Source: Sulfodiicoccus acidiphilus
GTDB lineage: Archaea; Thermoproteota; Thermoprotei_A; Sulfolobales; Sulfolobaceae
Assembly (NCBI RefSeq): GCF_003967175.1
Contig: NZ_AP018553.1
Coordinates: forward strand, 744,001 to 808,000
Direction: 5' to 3'
Length of the DNA stretch: 64,000 nucleotides
Of this stretch, positions 44,200 through 52,919 are shown piece by piece (position 1 is the stretch's first letter; each line of letters opens with the position of its first letter). Below the pieces are notes generated by a model that was given only the letters and a program-made list of their open reading frames with translations, ran no database searches and was not told where the DNA came from. Made by a program: the position numbers and the translations under genes.

Positions 44200-44991
44200 T
44201 TGAGGTTCGCTGGAGTGGACCCAGGGAGCGGGACTTACGCGATCGCCACAGTTGATGAGTTGGGAGAAGTTATAGACTACTTCGAGGTACCGACAAATGT
44301 AGTGGAGAAAGATGCGTTGAGGCTGGTGAAGTACGTGGAAGACGAGAGGCCCTACCTAGTTGCTATTCCCTCAGGTCACGGACTACCCCTGTTGTCCACT
44401 AGGGAGCTAACCGAGAAGGAGTTTGGACTCTTGGCTCTAGCTGATCCGTGGGGCGCTGGGCACCTTAGATCGTTCCTAAGGGCGGCTAAAATGCTCAATG
44501 GATTCACCGTGCCAGGTGTGGTGGAACTTGAGTCTGTACCCGAAGCGAGGAAGGTGAATAAATTGGACATGGGTACTGCTGACAAGGTAGCCTCAGCCTT
44601 CTTCTACAGGACTATGATGGAGAATTTCGTCTTACTGGAGGTAGGAACAAAGTTTACCTCCCTAATAGTAGTCAAGGACGGGGTGATAATTGATGGTTAT
44701 GGAGGCACTTTACTCCCTGGACCCTCCTCTCCTGGTGCCCTAGATGGGGAAATAGCCTATCTCCTCTGCAGGTTCTCGAGGATCACGAAGGAAACCATAT
44801 ACGAGGGTGGGAACAGTGACTTGACAGTAGCGCTAGCCTTAGCTGAATACTACTCGAGGAAGTTAGATGTTCCTATAGTGGTCTCGGGAAAGAGAAAATG
44901 GGAAGTTCCCGTGGGCGTGAAAATGGAATTCAAGTTCAAAGAGGCGGCCGTGGGAGCGGCGTTAATAGCGAACGCTGTGGGAGGGGGATAA
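44200..44991 (+). CDS. DUF1464 family ASKHA-fold protein (butyrate kinase-like)
   Basis: 263 residues. The N-terminal phosphate loop FAGVDPGSGTYAIATVD is typical of the actin/hexokinase/acetate kinase superfamily, and the second half has LEVGTKFTSLIVVKDGVII for the second phosphate site and EAAVGAALIANAVG at the end. DUF1464 is predicted to be butyrate-kinase-like; its substrate is unknown. A close relation to proteins of C1-carrier biosynthesis has been suggested for other archaeal ASKHA proteins, not for this one. Its TAA shares an A with the ATG of the next gene. Confidence 0.7.
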   Translation: MRFAGVDPGSGTYAIATVDELGEVIDYFEVPTNVVEKDALRLVKYVEDERPYLVAIPSGHGLPLLSTRELTEKEFGLLALADPWGAGHLRSFLRAAKMLNGFTVPGVVELESVPEARKVNKLDMGTADKVASAFFYRTMMENFVLLEVGTKFTSLIVVKDGVIIDGYGGTLLPGPSSPGALDGEIAYLLCRFSRITKETIYEGGNSDLTVALALAEYYSRKLDVPIVVSGKRKWEVPVGVKMEFKFKEAAVGAALIANAVGGG

Positions 44992-45955
44992 TGAGGAGGT
45001 ACGTGGAAATGCTCAAAAGTTCAGGGACTCCTCTATCCCACGTGAGGCTCAAGGGATGGGAAGAGGTCACTTCTTCGATAGAGACGTACTGGTCTCGAGG
45101 GATGGTTCAATTTACGTCGTGATAGGAAACGCACATCCTCCAGGCTACGTTCTAGCTTACTTGAAATACGTGAGGGGTGAAGGGCCTTGGAGAGGTTACA
45201 GGAGGGTGCTGAAACAATACGGCGTTAAGAACCTCATCTCCTCACCTCAAACCATGAGCTTAGAGCCCTGCTACGACGTGACTTTTCCCATACTGCCAGT
45301 GAGCCAACTTGAGTCACACCTCCTCCCCGAGGAGGGTTTTCTGAAACTCCTGAGCAGGGCCGCGGACAGACAAGGAGAAGCGTTAATGGAACTCGCGCTC
45401 TCTTTAGGAACGAAGGAACTGGGTGTAACTGGGTCTCTCCTCACTGGGACCTATCACATGGACTCCGACGTAGATGTACTGGTTTACGGATGCAGGAGAG
45501 CCATACAGGTAATGGAGGAGTTCAAGGGATTTCAAGAGGACGTAGAGTGGATATCTCAGACCGCTAGAACTTACGGACTTTCGATCGGGGACGCTAAGGC
45601 ACTCTACGACGTGAGAAGGAGAGGAAAAGTCAAGGGGGTAGGGTACTCGGTCGGTTTCGTTGATGATAGACCACACAAGTACTGCGAGAGGACTTGCAGA
45701 AAGTTGGGACCTAGGGAGGCGGTAGTGGAGGTGGAGGGTTGGTGTGATGCGCTCTTCTACCCAGCTTCAGCTCAGGTTATTAGAGGCGTAGAAGGTAAGG
45801 TCCCATCTAAGGTCTTGAGTTACGAGGGAGTGTTCTCCCCTCTACTTTTCGGAAGGAGAAAACTAAAGGTGGTCGGCATGTCAATGGATTGTGAAGGGGA
45901 GGACGTACTTGTCCTAGGTGACAGGGAGGTGACGGGATATGTCAAGGAAGTGTGA
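44991..45955 (+). pseudogene. Nucleotidyltransferase-domain protein, single-base frameshift
   Basis: The ATG at 44991 opens MRRYVEMLKSSGTPLSHVRL and breaks near 45053; if one G of the GGG at 45053-45055 is removed the frame continues as KDGRGHFFDRDVLVSRDG and stays open to 45955, total about 320 residues. The centre has the nucleotidyltransferase signature GSLLTGTYHMDSDVDVLVYG (GS with D-x-D), so a nucleotide is probably transferred to an acceptor. C-terminal part with CERTCRKLG and WCDALFYPAS is unassigned. It overlaps DUF1464 at one end and the CitG-like gene at the other. Confidence 0.65.
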
Positions 45956-46742
45956 TTTAATAGGTGCTTTAATGTCCTCCGCCACCCAGATAGAAGCCTC
46001 CACCTGGAAGCCAGGGAACACTTCACTGGAACAGATAGCTAGAGGTGTGCCGCTGAGTGAGTTATTGACGGCCGCTGCAATAACCAGAAGATACTATTCC
46101 CTCGCCTGCAAGGGCGTGAAACCTACATTCTCAAACCTCAGGGTAGCAGTGAGCGAAGCGCTGGCCCGGGGTTTGAAGTACGCCATTTTTGGAACAGCAT
46201 TGACCCTGCTGCCCATGGCTGCTTCGAAGGTGGAGGATCCCTCTCAGCTTAGAGAAGTAACAGAGACGTTAAGAACTATGGGAGAGGATGAGGCTAGGGA
46301 CTTCCTGAGGGCCTTGGAGCTAGTCTCACCCTCCTACCTAGGCCGCATGAAAAGGCAGGACTATAGGGAGTATTCGGGTACGCTTTGGGACCTCCTAGTT
46401 GCGTCCTCTCCGTTCGACTCAGTGAGCAGGAACCTGACGAGTGGCTACAAGTACACCGAGATGGCCTACGCCGAGATCGCTAACTCCAGGAACCTCGAGG
46501 AGGGAACTCTTAGGGCGTTCCTCAGGGTTCTAGCGGCTGTCCCAGACGGCCTGATATACAGAAGACATGGAGGCAGGGTCGCTATGTGGGTGTCGGAGAG
46601 GGCCTCCGAACTGTTCTCCTCTGGTACGGAACAGGAACTCGAGAGTTTTAACCAAACCCTGTTAGAGCGTGGATGGAACCCTGGGTCAACGGCCGACGTG
46701 GTAGCGAGCGGGATATACCTATACCTGGTGAGTTCCAAATGA
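45939..46742 (+). CDS. CitG-like triphosphoribosyl-dephospho-CoA synthase family protein
   Basis: 267 residues, almost fully helical. Family features: a start SATQIEASTWKPGNTS (the KPGN motif of CitG), RGLKYAIFGTALTLLPMAAS, and a C-terminal LLERGWNPGSTADVVASGIYLYL (the PGSxADxxA motif). CitG makes the prosthetic-group precursor of citrate lyase in bacteria; archaea lack citrate lyase, and their homologues are thought to ribosylate a precursor of C1 carriers or other cofactors. The start lies 17 bases inside the preceding gene and the end overlaps the next by four. Confidence 0.75.
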   Translation: MSRKCDLIGALMSSATQIEASTWKPGNTSLEQIARGVPLSELLTAAAITRRYYSLACKGVKPTFSNLRVAVSEALARGLKYAIFGTALTLLPMAASKVEDPSQLREVTETLRTMGEDEARDFLRALELVSPSYLGRMKRQDYREYSGTLWDLLVASSPFDSVSRNLTSGYKYTEMAYAEIANSRNLEEGTLRAFLRVLAAVPDGLIYRRHGGRVAMWVSERASELFSSGTEQELESFNQTLLERGWNPGSTADVVASGIYLYLVSSK

Positions 46743-47227
46743 AGGTGGTGATGGTATCTAGCGGCTGGTGCGAGTTGTCGGTGATGAGAACCCTATCTAA
46801 GCTAGAGGTCGATCTGTTCGTTGGCCTCGGAGACCTGGAGTGCCCTAACCTCTTACCTAGGTTCCTTGGAATCCTCGGAGAGAAAGATGGGGTCTTCGTA
46901 AAACACTTCTTGGACCAAGGGAGGTACCTGATTTCAAACCGAGAGCTCTCTTCCGATTTCTCGACCGACGTATGGATAAGTCATTTGGCACCTCGCGGCT
47001 CGTCAACAGGACTGATAGCGGGGTTGGAGGTCGGGGATTCGAAACTGACGGAGAAGGCCTTAATGCTGAGACCTAAACTGATCTTTCACGGCCATAGCGA
47101 GGTACAAGCAGTGAATACTCTCGGAGAGACAACTGTGGTGTCTCCAGGTCCTCTAAGTAGGGGACTGTTCGCACTTTACGATAGCTCCAGTAGGGAGTTC
47201 TGGTTGAGCTCCCTAGCCATTAGGTAA
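46739..47227 (+). CDS. Metallophosphoesterase-like protein
   Basis: About 162 residues from the ATG at 46739, which overlaps the CitG stop (ATGA). VGLGDLECP and ISHLAPRG, then FHGHSEV resemble three metal-binding motifs of small MPE proteins (GDxE, NH/SH, GHxH); the first D-x-H is replaced (VSSGWCE). Such proteins hydrolyse phosphodiesters or monoesters of small molecules. Last gene of the 43-47 kb operon; its end overlaps the convergent ard1 gene by about 50 bases. Confidence 0.6.
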   Translation: MKVVMVSSGWCELSVMRTLSKLEVDLFVGLGDLECPNLLPRFLGILGEKDGVFVKHFLDQGRYLISNRELSSDFSTDVWISHLAPRGSSTGLIAGLEVGDSKLTEKALMLRPKLIFHGHSEVQAVNTLGETTVVSPGPLSRGLFALYDSSSREFWLSSLAIR

Positions 47228-47697
47228 GCGTCCTCTCCATCCATGTAGTAATGTCTTAGCGTTTTCACTCTTCTGAAACCGAGCCTCTCGTAGACGGATA
47301 TGGCAGGATAGTTGGTGATCCTTACCTCCAAGTAAACCTCATCTGCTCCATACGCCACTCTCATTCCCTTCATTGAAGCCTTCAGCAAGTTCGTGCCTAT
47401 TCCGTTCTTCCTGAACGGTTCCAACACAGCTATGGAAACTACGTGGCCCTTCTTAACTAGAGACGGAAGTTGCCTCACTTCACTGAAACCCCACTCTATC
47501 CTAGGCATAACGTAGCCTATTACATCGTTCTCTATTTCAGCAACGAAGAACGCTTGACCGTAGTCCCTCAGGAGCTCGGAGAAGACGTAATAGGGATAGT
47601 TCTCGGGGAGAGTGGCCCTATTAATCTGCATTATTCTCTCTAAGTCATCCTCCTTAGCGTTCCTGAGAGTGTACTGCCTTCGCTCCTGAAGCTCCAT
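47176..47697 (-). CDS. ard1: N-alpha-acetyltransferase Ard1
   Basis: 173 residues from [11 protein letters not shown]; the open frame extends further upstream but into the coaBC leader. It follows Sulfolobus Ard1 closely: [39 protein letters not shown], the acetyl-CoA loop [15 protein letters not shown] (RxxGxG/A) and [20 protein letters not shown], ending [12 protein letters not shown]. It acetylates N-termini of cellular proteins, including Alba in S. solfataricus. Divergent from coaBC with 46 bases between starts. Confidence 0.9.
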   Translation of the reverse strand: MELQERRQYTLRNAKEDDLERIMQINRATLPENYPYYVFSELLRDYGQAFFVAEIENDVIGYVMPRIEWGFSEVRQLPSLVKKGHVVSIAVLEPFRKNGIGTNLLKASMKGMRVAYGADEVYLEVRITNYPAISVYERLGFRRVKTLRHYYMDGEDAYLMARELNQNSLLELS

Positions 47698-47743
47698 CTT
47701 GCCACCAACAACCGTTAATAGCGGACGCTTAAATGTACTTCTG

Positions 47744-48969
47744 ATGATCCACCCCTCAAAGGCCATAATCGGCGAAATCTCCAGTGAGCTGAAGGGTAGG
47801 ACGATAGCACTTGGAGTGACTGGGAGCATATCTCTCTACAAGAGCATAGATCTGGCGAGGGCAATGATGAGGCGGGGGGCAGAGGTACGAGTAGTCATGA
47901 CTGAGGCGGCCACTAAGCTGATATCGTCAGAGGTGTTTAGGTGGGCCACCGGAAATCCGGTGGTGACGGACCTCACAGGTGAACTGGAGCACGTTACCTT
48001 AGCTAAGGAGTCCAGCTCCATGGTGGTGGCCCCCGCTTCGGCAGACGCCCTGAATAAGATGGCCTTGGGAGTGGCCGACAACTCCCTCGTGGCTACTTTC
48101 CTAAATGTAGTAGGTTCGGGAAAGCCGGCCCTAGTTGCACCCGCAATGCATGGTCCAATGTACTCTGCACCGCAAGTCAGAGACTCCATCAGGAGGCTCA
48201 AGGAAATGGGGGTTAAAGTGGTGGAACCTTTAATGGTTCGGGACGTAGCTCACTACCCAGAGCTCGATCACCTTGTTACTCTAGTAACTTCGTACACCTT
48301 GAGGGGTGACGATCTGGATGGAGTCAGGATCCTCGTTACAGCAGGCCCTACTAGGGAGTACTTAGATCCGGTGAGATTCCTCTCTAACCCTAGCAGTGGC
48401 CTTATGGGAATATCTATAGCCAACGAGGCCACAGCCAGGGGGCCGAGGTTACGGTAGTGAAGGGTCCTACGGAGCTTAGATCCTTCGCACAAGAGGAGAT
48501 CAGCGTGGAGACCACAGACGAGATGACCAAGGAAGTGAATGGGGCATTGAGTTCTAAGCCTTATCACGCTGCGATCCTAGCCGGAGCTCCAGCGGACTTC
48601 AGGTTCCAAGGTGTAAGAAACTCTAAGGTAGATAGCCACAGCGAGGTCCCAGAGGTGAAGCTAGAGAGGACTCAGAAAGTGTCAGAAGTCCTCAGGAAGT
48701 ACGACCTCTTGAAGGTGGGATTTTCCGCCGAAACTGTGAGTTCAGAGGAAGAGTTAAGAGAAAGAGCAGTAAGGAAGATGGACAGACACGGATTTGATGT
48801 AGTCGTGGCCAACAACGTAGCCAGGAGGGATATAGGCTTCTCATCTAAGGAAAACGAGGTAATAATTATAACTCCAAAGAGAACAATAAAGGTTGAAAAG
48901 GCTCCTAAGTGGGTAGTTGCAAGAACCTTAATAGACGTTGTGAAGGAAGAGCTTAAATCTCGGGGATGA
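47744..48969 (+). pseudogene. coaBC: CoaBC (phosphopantothenoylcysteine synthetase/decarboxylase), single-base frameshift
   Basis: The CoaC half ([48 protein letters not shown] with the active-site His) and the CoaB half ([26 protein letters not shown], then after the break [10 protein letters not shown] and NNVARRDIGF) are both complete, but the frame slips at five G (48438-48442); with six G the text reads [17 protein letters not shown]. The fusion makes 4'-phosphopantetheine from 4'-phosphopantothenate, cysteine and nucleotide, in coenzyme A synthesis, and should be essential. Either the sequence has an error or the gene is expressed by frame slippage. The tRNA-His gene follows 14 bases later. 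Confidence 0.85.
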
Positions 48970-48983
48970 AGTAGCGAGATGGT

Positions 48984-49058
48984 GGCTCGGGTAGCTTAGA
49001 TTGGTAGAGCGCCGGGCTGTGGACCCGGAGGTCCCGGGTTCAAATCCCGGCCCGAGCC
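48984..49058 (+). tRNA. tRNA-His(GTG)
   Basis: G-1 is encoded and pairs with C73, the mark of tRNA-His; acceptor GCTCGGG/CCCGAGC; D-arm GCTTAGATTGGTAGAGC; anticodon stem CCGGG/CCCGG with loop CTGTGGA (anticodon GTG); T-arm CCCGG/CCGGG. No intron. The bases after C73 are CCA, so the 3' end appears encoded (49059-49061). It directly follows coaBC. Confidence 0.95.
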
Positions 49059-49061
49059 CCA

Positions 49062-49287
49062 CTTTTAGGTTCTTCTTCCACGGATATCCTTAGATTTTCA
49101 TATAACGTATAATATTGAGTGTTAAACGTTATTGCTTTCGTTCATTTTCTTTTACAGATGACTTCTCGTCGGAGGTGAGCGATATTCCTAAGGCGATAGA
49201 TGTGTGAAAAAGAGTGAACGTTACTTACAGAGGTTTGGAAAAAGACGTAGGGTCTCTTTTTCGTTGACCGATGTTCCTTGTACAACT
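49062..49287. other. Intergenic after tRNA-His
   Basis: AT-rich, no gene seen. It runs into the block of solo elements. Confidence 0.4.
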
Positions 49288-49580
49288 GTGAACTACCACG
49301 CCCTCACGGACGGGGCGTCCTAGCGGTGAGTCCCGCACCTCGGAGCGATATCGTCCCCGTCCGTAGCGGAGGTTCCGTGGAACCGTCCTGTGAACAGTAC
49401 GGGAGAGGGGTCACGGAGCGTTTGCCCTCCACGGGCGTAAGTTCCCACAGTTCCTAGGGTGCCCAGCCGTCACGGCCGAGGTCTGAGGATCGCTTTTCCT
49501 TACGTAAAAACCTTATCTATAGACGGGCTATCCGTCCTCACGGAAGGGCTCTTCCGCCCCTTAACCCCACTCAAGTTAAA
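49288..49580 (-). mobile_element. Solo IS605-like element with omega-RNA-like core (copy B)
   Basis: Same order as copy A on the minus strand: TTTAAC border (49575-49580), left-end hairpin (49525-49560), promoter-like box GGTTTTTAC (49504-49512), RNA-like core from about 49483, right-end hairpin (49299-49317) and GTAGTTCAC border. The main stem is formed here by CCCCGTCCGTA (49356-49366) with TACGGGAGAGGGG (49398-49410) and the inner hairpin by GGTTCC/GGAACC, different bases from copy A but still paired. No coding sequence. Confidence 0.65.
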
Positions 49581-49654
49581 CGCCCTCGAAAGATTCCTTC
49601 AACTATATTAGCGTTATAATTCGATCGAATAACGGGTCCAGGGAGAGTAGAGTA

Positions 49655-49978
49655 GTGAACTACCCCGCCCTCACGGACGGGCATCCCCACCTCGTGGTGG
49701 GGATTTCCTGCTTCCCGGAGGAACCTCGATCCCCCATACACCCACAGCGGAGGTTCCATCGAACGGAACCGTCCTGTAATGCCCCGTGTGGAAGAGGGGT
49801 CACGGAGGGTTTCCTCTCTACAGGCGTGAGTTCCCCCAGTCCCGAGGGTGCGACCCAGCTCTTACAGCCGAGGTCTAGGAATATTATAGTTTTCTGGTAT
49901 AAAAGGTTTCTATAAGGGGGCTATCCATCCCCTCCCTTACGGAAGGGGACTTTCGCCCCCTTAACCCCGTTAAGTTAA
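49655..49978 (-). mobile_element. Solo IS605-like element with omega-RNA-like core (copy C)
   Basis: Begins 75 bases after copy B, same orientation. Left border ATTAAC; left-end hairpin with GGGGG/CCCCC arms at 49916-49960; best promoter of the set, CCTTTTATA (49898-49906), 23 bases before the conserved GACCTCGGC (49867-49875); core of about 220 bases; extra perfect hairpin CCCCACC/GGTGGGG (49685-49702); right-end hairpin at 49664-49682; border GTAGTTCAC. The inner hairpin GGTTCC/GGAACC has a longer loop. No transposase gene. Confidence 0.65.
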
Positions 49979-50425
49979 TTTGCTTATAGAAGACGGACTG
50001 ATTACGGATTCCCCCGAGATCCTCGAGTCCCTTTGAGTGAAGAGTCTCTGAACAATCCACCTTTCCGACCGAGACGTTAGTCTCGTACCTATGACGAGAA
50101 CCACCCTGGAGGAGGAACCCTCAATTGTGAGAAGGAAGTTAGAAGGGGTTTGAGCTTCACAGGATTTCACAATATTTGAGATCGATCCTCCCCTTCGGCT
50201 TCACCGAAGTCTCTGGAAACGCTCAACTCTATTGACAGGGCGGTCTAGACTCATCGGACCGTTGACCATAGATGGGGAACGCACGCCCTCTACCCCACGT
50301 GGTCGGGGTGAGAGTTTACCCATCTAATGTGACTGTACTTTATTTCGACTTCAAAAACTTCCCTGGTTAAGGGAACTGTAGACAGAGGCAAAGGAATTTT
50401 GTCTCGTGGCTTGTTTCGTTTACAT
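49979..50425 (-). repeat. Noncoding stretch holding repeat G
   Basis: Contains at 50197-50225 the CTTCGGCTTCACCGAAG stem and following CTCTGGAAACG shared with 15262-15296, and an ACCCCACGTGG/CCACGT-type C/G hairpin at 50293-50312. It looks like a second kind of insertion-element right end, here on the minus strand. No gene. Confidence 0.4.
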
Positions 50426-50893
50426 ATGGAGGAACTTAGGATGATAATGAGGGAGTTACCCCTCCCAGTTGTAATAGTTACAGTGAACTGGAGGGGTAAT
50501 CAAACGGGGATGACGGTGAACACGTTTAACTCGCTTTCTCTTCGACCTCCCCTCATACTATTCTCTGCAGACCGCAGCAAAGGGAACCACTTGCCTTTCA
50601 TCGAAGCCGACTCCTTCGTAGTTAACTTCGTCGAGGACGAGAAACTCTCTGACCGCTTCGCTAACGTTCCTCCTGAGGATAGGTTCACCGGACTGAAATT
50701 CCACAGAGGTGTGACGGGAGCGCCCATCTTGGAAGACGCTTACGCTTATATCGAGGCCAAAAAGTCCAAGGTAATAGACGAGGGTGATCACTCGATTTTG
50801 ATAGGGGAGGTGTTGGAAGGAAAGATCGTGAGGGATGGCCGGCCCCTTCTCTATTACAGGAGGAGATACTGGAGACTCAACGAGTTCGCTTAG
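50426..50893 (+). CDS. Flavin reductase-like FMN-binding protein
   Basis: About 155 residues from MEELRMIMRELPLPV; the frame is open from 50399. PVVIVTVNWRGNQTGMTVNTFNSLSLRPPLI is the standard front of the flavin reductase-like (split beta-barrel) family with its GMT/NTF stretch, followed by LFSADRSKGNH and FVVNFVEDE, and ILIGEVLEG. Such proteins bind FMN and reduce it or act with monooxygenases. Its last codons overlap the end of cbiF (convergent). Whether it takes part in cobalt reduction for cobalamin is possible but only suggested by position. Confidence 0.78.
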   Translation: MEELRMIMRELPLPVVIVTVNWRGNQTGMTVNTFNSLSLRPPLILFSADRSKGNHLPFIEADSFVVNFVEDEKLSDRFANVPPEDRFTGLKFHRGVTGAPILEDAYAYIEAKKSKVIDEGDHSILIGEVLEGKIVRDGRPLLYYRRRYWRLNEFA

Positions 50894-51671
50894 GCGCCTT
50901 CCTAGGCCTGAAGGTGTGTGCGTGGGAGGGGTCGTAAACACTGGACCTTACTTCTCCCTTGTACTTCTCGGGCTCCACTACTTTCCCAACTAATATAATG
51001 CTATCTTTACTAATCTTCCTCTTGCGTACCTGGTTAACCAGTTCGCTTAACCGGCACTTGAAACTCAGCTGTTCAGGCCAGGTTGCTTTGTAGACTATAG
51101 CTACAGGCGTATCGTCGGCTAATCCTGCCTCTCTTAACTCTCTCACCACCTTCTCCACCACATGAATTCCGGTATATATGGCCAGGCAGGCACCCTTATT
51201 GACCAAAGGTGCAAAATCCCTAAGAGAGCCCTCCATGGGAACGGCGACAGAGGCCCTTGTAATTATAACCGTCTGGGAGATCTTGGGCAAAGTCAGCTCT
51301 ATTCCTAAGGCACTAGCTGCCCCCAGTGCTGCGGTGATCCCAGGAACTAACTCGTAGTCGATACCTGCGTCCTGAAGGGACCATAGCTCCTCCATGAGCG
51401 CACCGTATATGGAGAAGTCCCCCGACTTCACCCTCACTACCAGCTTACCTTCCTTCGCCCTTTCTACCATTATCCTGGATATTTCCTCCTGTGTCAGGCT
51501 GGCAGTGTCTATAATTTCCGCCTCCCTCCTGGCATATTTCAGGATCTCCCTGTTCACAAGTGAGCCAGCGTAGAGAACTACGTCCGCGTCCTCCAAATAG
51601 TTCCTTCCCTTTACCGTGATGAGTTCTGGGTCTCCAGGGCCCGCTCCTACGAACACCACCCTACCTCTCAC
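50877..51671 (-). CDS. cbiF: Cobalt-precorrin-4 C11-methyltransferase CbiF
   Basis: 264 residues of the tetrapyrrole methylase fold: FVGAGPGDPELITVKG for SAM binding, VLYAGSLVNREIL (the CbiF/CobM hallmark), VRVKSGDFSIYGALMEEL and PGITAALGAASALG. It adds the C11 methyl group in the anaerobic cobalamin route. Last gene of the leftward operon, overlapping cbiL by 11 bases. The C-terminal extension after VEPEKYKGEV is short and basic. Confidence 0.88.
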   Translation of the reverse strand: MRGRVVFVGAGPGDPELITVKGRNYLEDADVVLYAGSLVNREILKYARREAEIIDTASLTQEEISRIMVERAKEGKLVVRVKSGDFSIYGALMEELWSLQDAGIDYELVPGITAALGAASALGIELTLPKISQTVIITRASVAVPMEGSLRDFAPLVNKGACLAIYTGIHVVEKVVRELREAGLADDTPVAIVYKATWPEQLSFKCRLSELVNQVRKRKISKDSIILVGKVVEPEKYKGEVRSSVYDPSHAHTFRPRKAPKRTR

Positions 51672-52326
51672 GGTGCCTCACACCTATTAGCATCGAGAAG
51701 TAGTCTCGTTCGTGGGTTCCATCCCATTTCTTGAGGACCTCCTCAGTCATGTAACACCTCCTTGCGTAAAATAGATCGAACTCCCTAGCTAGAGAACTCG
51801 CTATGTCCCCCAAATCCTCGTTGCCCTTCAGGATCACGACCGTATCAACTAGCTCGAGCGTGTTTAGCTCCCTCGCTTTGGCAGCAGGGACGAGTAAGAC
51901 AACCTGATCTCCCATCGCAAGAGGCAAATTCAGCCTACAGGCACAGGCCGTTATAGAACTCACACCTGGTATTAGCTCTACTTCAACATTCGCTAAGAAA
52001 TCTGCCAGTCTGAAATAGGTGCTGTACAGTGTTGGATCTCCCAGCGTAACGAACGCGCCGACCCCACTGACTTTGAGCCCTTCTTCGAGCTCGCGAGCTA
52101 ATTGTTGCAGGGACTCGGTCTTTACGGTCCTCCCCATTGGAAAGCCTAGGAACTTCAGTTGAGTTCTGGGCTGGATATACGGAGAGATCACCTCCAATGC
52201 TAGGCTCCTATTAGTACCTGTCGAGTACGGGACGAAGATCACTCTGACCTGGGACAAAACTTCCACGGCCCTCACCGTTAACAGCTTCGGATCCCCAGGC
52301 CCTAACCCCAGGACGTACAACTTCAA
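51661..52326 (-). CDS. cbiL: Cobalt-precorrin-2 C20-methyltransferase CbiL
   Basis: 221 residues, tetrapyrrole methylase fold: LYVLGLGPGDPKLLTVRAVEV, the long insert VIFVPYSTGTNRSLA seen in C20 enzymes, GDPTLYSTYFRLADFL and IPGVSSITACACRLNLPLA. It methylates C20 of cobalt-factor II. Its start overlaps the cbiT stop by four bases. Confidence 0.88.
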   Translation of the reverse strand: MKLYVLGLGPGDPKLLTVRAVEVLSQVRVIFVPYSTGTNRSLALEVISPYIQPRTQLKFLGFPMGRTVKTESLQQLARELEEGLKVSGVGAFVTLGDPTLYSTYFRLADFLANVEVELIPGVSSITACACRLNLPLAMGDQVVLLVPAAKARELNTLELVDTVVILKGNEDLGDIASSLAREFDLFYARRCYMTEEVLKKWDGTHERDYFSMLIGVRHRER

Positions 52327-52919
52327 GGCTTTTCCGCCCCCACCACGAATATCGGGTTCCTCGCCATCATAGCGTGCCCTCTTCCTGTCTTAAGCGACTT
52401 AGCTACAATTAGCTCCGTCACCTCCAGGTTCGTGAAACCCAACTCTTCCAGCGTCGAGATTGCTTCCACGACAGTTTGAAGTAGAATCGCATCCACCACC
52501 ACTTTTCCTCCATTTACTAACAGGGACCTAAGTGTCGTCAAGGTTTCCCTCAACTTGTCGGAACCCCCAACGAAGGCCCTGTCGACCTGCCCCGGTATGG
52601 AAAGGAGGGCCTGTGGGGCCTCGCCCAAGGAGACAGCCGTCCTGTGAACAAGGTTAAACCTACTTAAGTTCACTTTCGTGAGCTCTACCGCCTTGGGGTC
52701 CTTATCTAGGGCGTAAACCATACCCTCGTTCCCCACTGCATTGGCGAATTCCACGGTAGTGCTCCCAGAGCCACATCCGACATCTATCACCCTTTGCCCC
52801 CTCCTGAGCCTCATCTTGGAGACTACTACAGCCCTCACTTCCTCCTTGGTCATGGGCACCCTCTCCTCCCTAACGAAGAGTTCGTCCGGGATGCCAGGTA
52901 CGTCGAACGGCCAGCTCAA
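52323..52919 (-). CDS. cbiT: Cobalt-precorrin-6B C15-methyltransferase/decarboxylase subunit CbiT
   Basis: 198 residues. A class I SAM methyltransferase: KEEVRAVVVSKMRLRRGQRVIDVGCGSGSTTVE, then YALDKDPKAVELTKVNL, AFVGGS and VVDAILLQTVVEA. The start DELFVREERVPMTKEEVR is the CbiT signature. It decarboxylates the acetate side chain and methylates C15. Overlaps cbiD and cbiL by four bases each. Confidence 0.88.
   Translation of the reverse strand: MSWPFDVPGIPDELFVREERVPMTKEEVRAVVVSKMRLRRGQRVIDVGCGSGSTTVEFANAVGNEGMVYALDKDPKAVELTKVNLSRFNLVHRTAVSLGEAPQALLSIPGQVDRAFVGGSDKLRETLTTLRSLLVNGGKVVVDAILLQTVVEAISTLEELGFTNLEVTELIVAKSLKTGRGHAMMARNPIFVVGAEKP

Noticed and set aside
49288-49978. CRISPR array or tRNA-like repeat
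   Set aside because: Repeat units are about 300 bases with internal folds and different spacers are absent; only two units in tandem.
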